Part shown: positions 1 through 10,394 of the stretch, piece after piece
Position numbering within the stretch: position 1 is the stretch's first letter
How the letters are laid out: every line of letters starts with the position of its first letter
Origin: Chaenocephalus aceratus
Taxonomy: Eukaryota; Chordata; Actinopteri; Perciformes; Channichthyidae
Assembly: GCA_023974075.1 (NCBI GenBank)
Contig: CM043792.1
Coordinates: forward strand, 15,281,373-15,345,372
Direction: 5' to 3'
Length of the DNA stretch: 64,000 bases
Position numbers and translations under genes: made by a program
Notes under the pieces: model-generated
The model's input: the letters and a program-made list of their open reading frames with translations, nothing else
Told to the model about the DNA's origin: nothing
The model's database searches: none

Positions 1-1370
1 CCCCAGATTACAAGATCAAATCAGCCCTAAACCCTGTTAACACAACTTTCAGGCTCTGAAAGAGATATTCTGAAAAGGCCTCACATCACCTGGAAATTAA
101 AGAACTACAGAGGTCCTGGGCTTTTTTGCAAAGTTGAGTTTCATGTGCACTGAAGGCCAGAGATCATATTTCCTGTATGAATTTCTTGATCTCTTGATCG
201 TTTAAAGTCGGCTGCAGATTACTTACAATAACAATTTATAATACAAACATTAACCATTATGTCCTGGTGCTGGAATTACAATTTGCATATGTTTGGTTTG
301 GTTTAAAAGGAAACTGTGTTATTAACGCATACAGTATAGGTAGTCTAGATCTGTAGCCTTAACAACAGGAGTTTGGTAATACAGGGATTTGTGGTGAAAT
401 GTAGGACTACCCTGAATACGACTTGTTTGGGCTTTGAAGCTATAGTGAGAAATATCTTGAAACTTCAATAACCTTTACACGCACACATCAAACAACACCG
501 TCTCTAAAAATAACTAATAATAGAGTCTTGATGATTTGTAATGAATAATGTGGGATTACTATTCCATATAGTGTATCATGGACTATTTACAATGTTTTAG
601 TATGACATACTTATTTTTATAATTTATACATACAAAAATACATGGCAACATTCAAAGCATTCAGGTAGGACCTAATTTAAAAGTTAGAATTTGATTGTCT
701 ACACTGATCTTGACTTTTAACATTAAATTAGATGAGGATGCGTTTGTATATCTATGTACAGTACATTAACTACCTTTTTTAAAAGTCATATTTTGTTGTA
801 GTGGGAGACAAAGCTACAGCACAACTAGTGTATTTTCTAAACAAAGCATTAACTATTAAGTCAAATATTGATTTTTTTTTGTAAACTTTTGCGCAATATG
901 TGTCTTCATAGAAGTAAATCACAGCTGGAGTAGGACACGGTCAGTTGTTAGGGACAGACTGGCAAGTCCGAGTCATATGGCTTTAGCCCAGAGGATTAGT
1001 TATGGCCTGCGTGGAGCTGGACTCCCTGATAGATTAATTAAAGGTTAGCCTGCCTCAATTGTACCCCATTAACAATGCAGCACATTGTATGGTAAACTGT
1101 ACTTGAAGCCATTAAAGGGGCCCATGAGGAGCTGGCTAGCAGTCTTTTATTCTGCATACTTTGCACACTGCAATATTAAAAGGTGACTTAAAGAGCATAA
1201 ACATTTCCTATTAGTACCTTCATTAAGGATTTCATGTTTTCACTTCTGTTTTTTGTATTATTGGTTAGTGGATACGTGGATATGTGTGAACAGATTTCAA
1301 TTAAACTTGGAGGAAAGTTAAGTTAAACGGGTATTTTGATCACATCTCATAAAAGAACAAATCAAGAAGC
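1..1370. other. AT-rich non-coding DNA, no gene seen
   Basis: No open reading frame, splice-flanked coding segment or clear repeat could be supported here. It probably belongs to an intron of the partial gene whose exons begin at 2253, because that first visible exon starts in the middle of a codon. Confidence 0.5.
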
Positions 1371-1960
1371 ATAGGCGCGTTCACATAGCAGTACTTTTCC
1401 CACTTTAGTTCCGATATAGTTCCGAAATGTTGCGTTCACACCAAACAAATCCGGAACAAAAATTAGTTCATGAGAACCTTTTTACCCCCTTAGAGAGCAG
1501 GGACTTTCGTGGGAGAAAAAGGTTTCTATTTCTGATTGGCTGGGAGGAAAGCAAACCACGCCCGTAAAACTCCCAAAAAGTGTTGTGAAGCCGCCATTTT
1601 ATTATCCTCGCATTAGCATTATTAGCATTAGCCCAGTGCACAAACGCAGAGAGACTAACTTATGGCAACACAAACAAAAGGAGAAGCTGCTTGGAGTACC
1701 AGCCAGTCCTCAACTCCGGGGACTTCCGGCCGGGGACTTCGGGTGGCAGTATACGCCGTGAAGTTGTTTGCAGCCTGCCAGTAAACTCAAAGCAGAAGAA
1801 GAAGAAGTGACGTCAGCGGCTTAATTTGCCTAATCCTCGCCCAGGGACTTATTCCGGTGTGAACGCGATCTGTACTTAGTTCATGAGAACTAAAGAGTTC
1901 TCATGAACTAAGTTCTGATGAACCTTTGTGGGAAAAGTACTGCGGTGTGAAAGCGCCTAT
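1371..1960. mobile_element. MITE with inverted ends GGCGCGTTCACA-type
   Basis: The left end (ATAGGCGCGTTCACA, then CAGTACTTTTCCCA) is matched in reverse by the right end (TGGGAAAAGTACTG, then TGTGAAAGCGCCTAT). The element is about 590 bp and has no transposase. A second internal inverted motif (AGTTCATGAGAACT / AGTTCTCATGAACT) sits near the right end. The target duplication is ambiguous (TA or AT), so the superfamily is left open. It contains a TGACGTCA-type CRE-like octamer core near 1808. Confidence 0.75.
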
Positions 1961-2252
1961 TATGGTATCCAAATCGTTACAGCACATGCCATAGAACTAC
2001 AACTTCCAGGCCAAATCCCACCTTCAAGGCATGGAAACCCCCCCAAACACACACACATACACATTTCTGCACTGCATGTTTTCTATCAAATAAAGGCGCC
2101 ATGGGAGACTTTCTTCCAATTTTACACATAAGTCACAAAAAATGAACTGATTAGATGTCGATGTGTTTTGGCTGTAACTCAATAATTCATATGCTGATAA
2201 TGACAATTTCACAGAAATGTCTAATAGGATGATATGGTGTGTCTGTACCCAG

Positions 2253-5200
2253 GTCTGGACTTCCATGAGGATCTGCATCGCATCGGAGCGAAGGAAGGTC
2301 TGAAGGGCCGCAAACTGCAGAAGGCGATGGAGAGCTACGCCTGGAACATCACCGTGCTCAAAGTGAGAAACACTGAGAAACACTGAGAAAACCACAGCAA
2401 CAAAGGCCCTTTACTGTACTATACACACCTCTAGTGCTGGCTCATACGTTTGATTGATGTCAACATGTGAGATTATTTTCTAGACTATAATCAGAGGGAT
2501 GCCAGATCTTGTCGCTGAGATTAAACAACATGGTGTTTTAAGAACGCTCTCTGGGCTAATTGTATATGCCTCTACTCTAATCCCTTTATCTCTTAATTAA
2601 ATGATGTTGATTTCTGACAGTGGTTTATTTATTTGCTCATCTCACCATCTTGACAACACACGATAGGATTGTTCACACTTGTTTGTAGACATGCACTTAC
2701 TCCTCATGAGGGTACATTGCACATGCCCTGAAGATGTTGCTCAGCACTGACCCGGTGAGATAAAGTTGCCCATGCCTTCATTTCACCGCCCCGATGAACA
2801 CTAGTGGTGATTGCAGCACTGATAAAAACAGCACATGCTGCTCAGACTGCCCCCTGCACAGTACACCTGTTTTTCTGAGTAAGGAAAAAGCAGCCAGGAT
2901 ATTTTTATCTCATCTCATCACCCTGAAATCATTTAGTATTGAGTGAAGAAGCTCCCTTGGCTGAGCTTTCTGCTTCGGTGTCAAGTTAGGTAGATGTTTG
3001 ATTGCTTGATTCTTCTTTGCCTTTTCATGCCTGCTTTTTCAGACAGTGAAAAGACATTAGGGCTGAAAGTAACAATACGTTTAAGTGAGAATTAATCCAT
3101 CAGTAATTGATCGATGACCTGATTAATAGGGCTCCATTTAATGATTGATTCCATTATGTAATACTCTGCAGATTCATTGTTTTGTCTTAAAAATGTAAAA
3201 AGATATAAAAAATGTCCATCCCAATATATAAAATACAAGGCGATTGTCTTTGAATGTCTTGTTTTTGTTAGCTGGAAACAGGGTTTTATGGCGTTTTGCA
3301 TGGAAAAATACGCTGTTGCTTATCAAAATAGTTATTTAATGATTATTTTTCTTTCAATTAACGAATGGATTAGTCAACCAATTGTTGCTGCTCTACTGAT
3401 TTATATACAATTGAAGACATTTGTTTTAAAAATTCCCAGAAATCAGTGCGACATTTTTAGTTGTATTCCAACAGTCTCCATATCTGAATACATTTAATTA
3501 AAATGATATAAAACAGTGAATTATTAAAAGCTGCAAATGCTGATTTTAGGGCGCAGGAAGCAGAAGGTTGATAAATGAATAATTGTTGTATTATTAAAAC
3601 CTTAAAAGTATTTCAAAGTAGTCAAGGTAATGGATATAGCTCTAATAAATCAGTGCTAACTTTTGTAGCTCTTCACACATACAGCAAATAACATTGTGCT
3701 GCACCACGGTTTATCTTAATTAAGCTTCATTGCACCCTCTAGAATTGGGAAACCATGTGCTTAAGTAGAGCAACAGGTGGACCCGTGAACATAATCCCCT
3801 TTGCTACCCCCACCCCCAGTTATACCCATCACCCCTAAGCTCAGATCTCGTCTCATCCCTGCGCTGTCACTCCAAACACACACTACCCTCATTCGTCCAT
3901 CTTTTTTAATATCCACATTCTCAACATTAATGCATCTTGGCGAGCACATTACCCCTCCTCCTCCTCCTCCTCTTCCTCCTCCTCCCATTCTTCAGTTGTA
4001 AGCCGTGTCTCATACTAAACATTTGGTGAGAGCCTGGTGCGTGTTATGCCAAGGCTGGCAGCCATGCAGAATTATTTCACTTGTCATCCTCTCCAGATCC
4101 TGGAAACACTCGCTGGTAGATGGCGGGGAAGCTGTGAGGAAGATAGAGCGAGAGAATGTGTATTATCCCTGTTTCCAAAACCACCTTAACAACATTAATT
4201 TGACCGTTACAGTCAGATCAAAGCTGTCATGGTGAATAAGGGTATTTGCCCATTTCTACTAGTCATACCTGTCACTCATCGTACCTGCTGTCAAGAGAAA
4301 AGCAACAACAGAGCGACAGAAAGAGAGGCTGTGAAGCATACTGAGTTACATTTTGAGAAGAAAAACAGGCTCCGAAAACATGGACTCTCGCTGTCTCCCA
4401 CATCACTCCCTATTGTCAGTTTTTACTGTAATTAACTATTGTTTGAGGCAGTTTGTTATATAAGTAATCTGCTAAAGTAGCTGCGATTTTTCACCATGAC
4501 TAAGGCCCCTTTTAAGAAATGATTTATTCTGTTTCACTCTTGAGTTTAGTTATCTGTTCAAGAGGGAATTTATAGAGGCCATCAATTGTGAACCATAGCT
4601 GTCACTCTCGCTGATGTTCGCTACCGTACCACTTTATCTAGATAGAAAACCTTAAAATAGTCCACAATAAAGGCTTCTTTCAAGGGGATGGACTGATTTT
4701 GATAAACAAGTAGGCGATAAGGAGAGATTTTAATGAGGATATAGCAAGGGGATTTGCTCTTGCTCATGCTTAGCCCCCTGTGGTGAGCTTGAGGCCAGCT
4801 GTAAGGGTGAATGTGCTCAAATACGAGTGCCATCGTAATTTGGCTCTGGCAGCACAGAACCAGCTTTTCGCTGTCTTATTTTATGCCTGGTGAGTCATGA
4901 CTTACATAATTCAAGTTTTTTGTTTTTTTTCAAGCGTTTGACTTATTCTTGCTCGTATGTTGCGTGCCGGAGTGGCTCAGGTAAAAGGCCACTTGCAGCG
5001 TATTAACATCACCTGGGAATAAAGCGCTGAGTGCAGGGCAGCACCTTTACTCTTTCTACAGTATGTCAGACTGTTGTGCCTCAATAAGAGGATGTTACCA
5101 TTTTCAGTCAAGTCTGGTGCAGAGCGGTCAACTTCTGCCTCTTCAGGTGGATGTCACAGCGGGTCAAACCAGTCCAGAGAGTCCAGAGTAAAGTTCAGTG

Positions 5201-8200
5201 GGAGGGAGGGAAAGTATTCAGGTTCACAGATCAAAACGTGCCTGTGAACAGATGTTAAAGGGATGTCGGAGTAAAGACGGTGTCGGACCAGACGGGCGGA
5301 AAGAGAGGGGGGTGTGGCAGGCATGTGGTCAGATTCCTTTTTTTGTTTTGGCCAGTTCTAATAATATATGCACCTCTCACACACATAAATGTCCTGCCTG
5401 TGGAGAAGTCGACCACATTTCCACATGGCAGAGACGGCTAGCTTAAGGTGGCAGGCAGCCATGGCAGCAGCCCACATTGACTTGACAGTGCTGTAAAGCA
5501 GGATGCCTGCCCTGACCACTTCCTCCACATATGGCAGGAATTCGTCTCTAGGGTGCTCCCAAATAAAGACTAGAACTGTAGTATAACATTATCACCATAT
5601 GACAGCACTATCCACCAGCTGAGAAGAAGTATGAAGGGCTGGCAGACAACCAAAGGCCTTCCTTCTGTGGCTTGATACTGCCCCCTACTGCATCTTATGA
5701 GTTAATGCACCATGGAATAAATGTTTCCCTTTACATCAGCAGTACAATAAATATACAACATTAAAGAATAATATATATTTTTTTAGATTTTAACAATGAC
5801 ATTATAGAATATCAAGTGTTTTTCATTTGAGATAAAAATAAATATATAAAAATAAAATCAATGAAAAATAACAAAAAGAGGTTGATTTGGGCAAAATATG
5901 AATGTTCTGCCAAATTCGGTGCAATGTTCATTCCTGAACCTTATGGAGAAGCTGGTTATTTTTTACAAAGATTTCATAAATTATATCATACCAGTGCCAG
6001 TCCACACACCGTATTTTTTTATCTTATCGGGACTTGAACCGGCGAAACTCCGGTTCCCAAGCCATGTCCCTACAGACTGAGCTACTACCGCCACATGAAA
6101 GGCCTTCCTTCTTCTTCTTTTTTATCCAGCAGCTACAGACAGTATTAGAAACAAGTGTTTTCTGTTTTAATATTTGTGGATATTGAATGTTGAAACACAA
6201 AATGTGTTTGTCCCAATAAAGAAATGGTGTTACTTATTCTGTATATCTTGTAGATACTGTACGACCTATAACACTTTTAACTGATATTTGCCTTTATTTT
6301 CATTTTAATCAACAGGGTAAAAGTCCTTTAGGGATTCAATTATATATTTTTTAAACAGACCAGGCCAATATGGTAACACAGAACTCGCTCTAGCTATCTA
6401 ACTCGCACACTGTAAGCTATCATGAGGTAATGTATATCAAAGGTGTTTCCTGCTTCTTTTGTCACCCTATAACCTGATATGTGTTGATAACCAAGCAGTG
6501 TCTCTCCGTGTCTCCTCTCTCTCTCTCTCAATCTCAGGGCCAGGCAGACCTGCTGAAGCACGCTAAGAGCGAGGCGCTGGACAACCTGCGTCAGATCCAC
6601 TGTGCCGCCCAGTCCTGTGGCCTCAGTAAGAACGGAGCAGCTTCCCCACAGCTCCAGCACCATCCTCTCCGCCCGCCGCAGACACAGCCACAGGCCAAGA
6701 CCCAGCCTCCTCCACCTCACCCGCCCCAAACCCAGCCCCCAGCCCCAACAGCACCTCAGGCTTATCACCATCTCCTTCCCCAGGAACATCCCCAGCAACA
6801 CCCCCAGCTGCCAGCTCTCCCTTTGGTTCAAACTCTTTCAAAACCACCGGCCTACACCCAACCTCCGCCCCTAACCCAGCTCCAGTTTCAGTTTCAGAGC
6901 CAGCAGCAGAGGGCAGCAGGAACTCCGGAGGGCGTCTCTGACAAAGAGCTGGTCAGAGACGACCCTGTGGGATCCTGCTGACCCGCAGCCTGTGCCAGCA
7001 GAGAATCCTACCCAAAGAGAGACAGGGAGGGCAAGACAGAGATGGGGAAGCAGAAGGATGTAGTGGAAAAGAAGGGGGGCATTAATGAAAAGGACATGGA
7101 GGAATTGGCTGAGAGAAATAAAGAGATGATGCTGGGGAGGAAGACTCGCCGTGTTAGAAGCGAGACGCAGGTCTGAACGGGTTTCAGTTAGGGCTGAAAG
7201 AGAGAAGAAAGAGAGACCTCGCACTGCAATCACACATCTCTAAACTGGAAAGACATTTTTACTTCTCGCTGTCATGGATGTGGAAAATATATTTTATCTG
7301 AGCCAGGAAGTTGAGGTCTCTTCTGTTTTCTCTCTTGTGAAAAGCCAAATGTACGGAAGCCCGGAAAGGCCGAAAACAGTTCTAGTGATCTGGTGACATT
7401 TTTTCAGCATAATCTACATAGGTTCTGAAAGTTCCTTTGTTGCCAGGTTTTAGTAGTAAATATAGGTTAAATGTTTCGCTAGGCAACATTTTTTTACATT
7501 TCATTTAGCTGACGCTTTTATCAAAAGCGACGTAAAATAAGTGTATTCAACTTTTTATTTTGATCAGGATAATTTCTTATGTCTTTGCTCTTGTAATACT
7601 CGTTTAACCCACACGAGGCTGAACTGCTCTACTATATGTTTTAAATAGCACTCAAAGCATTCATGTTTTCTACCAGGTATGTTTTCTCTATGCAATTTTA
7701 ACACAAAATGTAACAAGTTGTGTAACGTTACTCTCATTTCTTTCTTCCGGCTGAAAATGTAATTTAATCTTATTGACACATTGTTTTGATTAGACAGACA
7801 AAACCTTACCTGGGAGAAGACATGAATGCTTTAAGTATTATGTATAACATGTGGTAGTGGTACACTGTTGTAGTCAAATTAATATGACAACAAAAAACAC
7901 AGCAGAATTTATCCTTAACAAAAACAGTTTGACATGCCGAAAAAAAAATTCTCACCTCACCTGTTTCACAAATATAAAAGAAATGTAATTTTGTAATTTT
8001 TTCAAGTAAATAGTGTTAAAGGAACTTACAAATAAATAATCCTTGATAACCTGTTCTTAACTCATAAACAAAGGAGAATAAATGGTCAGATCATAATTAG
8101 AAAATGCACTAACAGATTTGTTCCGATCCTCTCAGGGCTTCCATACGAAAGGGTAACAGCTGGTGACAAACCTGTCGTGTGTTTCTGCAAAGGAATGTTT

Positions 8201-8466
8201 TGAAGTTGGATCAGTTAGATATCCCTGTCTCTCTCTGGGCACTGCTAGTTACATGCCCCTTCATGATGTACTCTAGCTCTGTTGGTACAGGCTTTACCTC
8301 ACATTGGCACTTTCTGCCACAAATTTGCCTTTTCATTTCCAGAGACTCCTCGGCATGTCTTTGAGCTTTTATTTTTTTTTAATGCTCACACTCCTTCTCT
8401 TCGATCGTAGACGTCATACTAAGTGAAAACCCTCCTTTTGACGACGAGGAAACCATGTTCATTTGA
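2253..8466 (+). CDS. Last three coding exons of an unrecognised gene (partial)
   Basis: Exons are 2253-2362, 6538-6625 and 8411-8466, each with AG acceptors, GT donors and compatible phases (first exon entered after one base of a codon; second to third joined in phase 1). They give about 83 C-terminal residues. Most form a charged helical stretch ([20 protein letters not shown], then [14 protein letters not shown], then [19 protein letters not shown]). The end is a short acidic tail, [12 protein letters not shown], before a TGA. The donor after 6625 (CTCA|GTAAGA) is strong. If it is skipped, the frame runs on into a Pro/Gln-rich tail ending at 6981. I do not recognise the family. The position, upstream of hcrt on the same strand, corresponds to where GHDC and STAT5B lie in human, but it resembles neither protein. 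The N-terminus lies outside the window. The splice model is inferred from sequence alone. Confidence 0.6.
3058..3395. mobile_element. Degenerate hAT-type MITE (TAGGGCTG...CTGCTCTA)
   Basis: The left end reads TAGGGCTGAAAGTAAC and the right end TAGTCAACCAATTGTTGCTG then CTCTA. This matches the common fish MITE type with TAGRGCTGCAACTAACG ends and ATTAATCGAT-rich subterminal sequence. It has no clean 8-bp target duplication, which suggests age. It lies in an intron of the unknown upstream gene. Confidence 0.5.
3396..5900. other. Intronic DNA without a recognised feature
   Basis: This is the intron of the upstream gene between its exons at 2362 and 6538. It holds a C/CTC-rich low-complexity patch near 3950-3990, and no exon or element could be supported. 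Confidence 0.4.
5908..6092 (-). mobile_element. tRNA-derived SINE
   Basis: Read on the minus strand from 6092, the sequence opens with a tRNA-like head. It has box A (TAGCTCAGTCTGTAGGGA) and box B (GGTTCAAGTCCC) at tRNA spacing. A body containing GGACTGGCACTGG and GCACCGAATTT follows, matching in outline a widespread fish SINE whose body carries GCACCGAACC. There is no tRNA acceptor-stem pairing or discriminator end, so it is not a functional tRNA gene. Confidence 0.7.
6626..6981 (+). other. Possible intron-retained Pro/Gln-rich C-terminal extension
   Basis: The reading frame of the exon at 6538-6625 stays open past its GTAAGA donor for 118 codons, to TGA at 6979-6981. This tail is extremely rich in Pro, Gln, His and Leu (for example [19 protein letters not shown] runs). 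It could be an alternative C-terminus made when the donor is not used, or simply CAG/CCT-rich intron sequence that lacks stops by composition. The conserved-looking short exon at 8411 argues that splicing is the main form. Confidence 0.35.
7494..7536 (-). mobile_element. L2-type LINE 3' tail fragment
   Basis: On the minus strand this reads GTCGCTTTTGATAAAAGCG then TCAGCTAAATG. It is the same conserved 3' end (GTCGCTTTGGATAAAAGYG, then TCAGCTAAATGCAATG) seen at 11505-11545 and 27005-27040. Only the extreme 3' end is present, a typical 5'-truncated insertion. Confidence 0.7.
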
Positions 8467-8880
8467 AGTGCACAACATAGAGCAGCTTGAGTAGGCTAAG
8501 CTCTGTAGGCGTCACAGATGTCCTTTTTAGCACAAACCAGGAAGCTGTAGAGCCAACATAGAAACCATCTGCAGCTGCTGATGTGTTCAGTCACATCGAT
8601 GCTCTTCTCACATCCAATGCTGTTGTCCATCGAGTCCCACACATCTCCGGTGTCATTCCATGGGATTTCAGTTCTTCAGCATTCCTGGACTCTCCCCACA
8701 GGGTCTCCTTGTCTCCTCCCCAGGGGCTGTGTGTGTGACGTTACGTGAGTCGGTGTTTTGGTCCCCAGGGTGGAGCTAGCCCACCTCCGTAAGTGGCACA
8801 GCTCACCAGCCAATCGCAACTGGAATACCTGACCCCGCCTGTTAGAGGTCGGAGGTCAACCAGAATATGGTACTGCTGTC

Positions 8881-8899
8881 AATAAAAACACAAAATAAA
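8881..8899 (+). terminator. Candidate polyadenylation signals of the upstream gene
   Basis: Two AATAAA hexamers (8881-8886 and 8894-8899) lie about 420 bp after the TGA at 8466. They are the first close pair downstream of the stop codon, so they are the likely 3' end signal. No downstream element was tested. Confidence 0.4.
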
Positions 8900-10330
8900 G
8901 TGAATCTAGATGTAAAATGTATGTAAAATGTACGAAGGGAACATATATTGCTATATTAATTATTGCAGATACAGACATTAATGATTGATATTATAATAAT
9001 TGTTGTTAGTTCTATTGATATTCTTTTTTTTAACATTACTTCCACATATACAGTGATTTGATTCCTGTTGTTCTGTGGTGCGGATAAGGACAACCAGTGC
9101 ATGTAGGAGCAGAGCGAGGGATAACTGGTCAGCGCCACAGCTCCAGGGTCAGACAATAACCTGATGTGTGTTTCACTGCGAAGTGAGTGTGGATTCTGTG
9201 AGAGCTCCTGAAAGTGGCCCATTAAAACTGGCTTCATTGTTTATCCTGTCTCCTGTTGTTCATTTGTCTTTGATGACTTTTAAATGAGGATACTGCCAAT
9301 TCTAATGGATTCCCCTTCATGCTAATGCCCATTATCTATAATTTGACTTTAATTTCAGCAATATTTGAATCAGTACCTGGAATTATATTTGCTTGAAAAT
9401 AATCTCAGACAGTGACTGGGAGGTAAGTCACTTTTTAATTGCGTTCAAACAAATGTCAGCAGCGCTTGAAAACATTTTAAAAGCAGCTTTCACAGCGGAT
9501 CTAAAGCAATCAACGAAACTTTCCAAAAGCTAGTATTGATTGCTTCGTATGCACTGATGATGATACACTGTTCATTCTCTTTATCTAAAATGATTTTCCT
9601 ATCAATAAATCAGAAGGATGCCACTCTTTTAGAATGAATGAGTGTGTTTATGTCGAGCAATGCTTCCCGTTGTCCATAAGATGGCAACATATAATAAGTG
9701 AATGAGGATCTGCAGATGAAAAGATGAAAAACAACAAGTCAATCATTTATTTCTTTTAGTTATCCGGTTGTGTTAACTTATTAAAGTGCTGGTAGTCGGT
9801 AAGAGTTACAAGCTATTTTAAAAACAAATAATTCTTAAGGTTTTAGGGTCTTTTTATTTGTTGGTTGGATGTATCAAGTGTTCGTTCAGCCCACTGGTGA
9901 CATCTCTGAAGGAACAACACAAAAACAGGTCCTGATGCGTCAGGATGAGACCTTTTGTATGTGAGAATAAAGCCAATGGAACCTCATTAGCATGACTACC
10001 GAATGAGCTTGTCATTAGCATTTTGAAAAGGGCATCTGGGCTGTTTATATATTTATATTTTTAGAACGTGTAGTACATATTAGCTAATTGACTTCCATCT
10101 CTCACCAGTCATCACACAGATATGTCGTCGTAAAACGTTGGCATACGGCCACAAAGACATACCTGTAGTTAATTAAAGGTCCAGAGAAGTGCCTTGGAGA
10201 CGGTCGGCTGCAGAAGACTAATTATGGCGTCAAACGTGACAGCCATCCTTCAAATGAGCAAAGCACACAATTGGTGATAAGATGTCATGGTTTTTGTTGG
10301 CTTGGATGACGTCTTTTGGCTCGGACACCG
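8900..10330. other. Intergenic region upstream of hcrt
   Basis: No gene is seen. The proximal part (about 10000-10330) would contain the hcrt promoter and enhancer elements, but no specific factor site can be assigned from sequence alone. Confidence 0.4.
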
Positions 10331-10336
10331 CTGAAC

Positions 10337-10346
10337 CATAAAAAGG
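10337..10346 (+). promoter_or_regulatory. hcrt: TATA-like box of hcrt
   Basis: CATAAAAAGG lies 49-58 bp before the first ATG of hcrt. A start of transcription about 25-30 bp downstream (near 10368) would give a short leader, in keeping with the compact hcrt genes of other vertebrates. The site is inferred from position and sequence only. Confidence 0.55.
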
Positions 10347-10394
10347 CCTTGGACATGAGAAGAGTAGAAGACTACCCTCCACACAAGCCACGAG

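Noticed and set aside
6029..6092. tRNA-like sequence on the minus strand
   Set aside because: Boxes A and B are present, but there is no acceptor-stem pairing and a SINE body follows, so it is a SINE head rather than a tRNA gene.
6394..6831. Minus-strand 145-residue frame rich in Leu, Gly and Trp
   Set aside because: It is the antisense of the CAG/CCT-rich exon and intron segment of the upstream gene.
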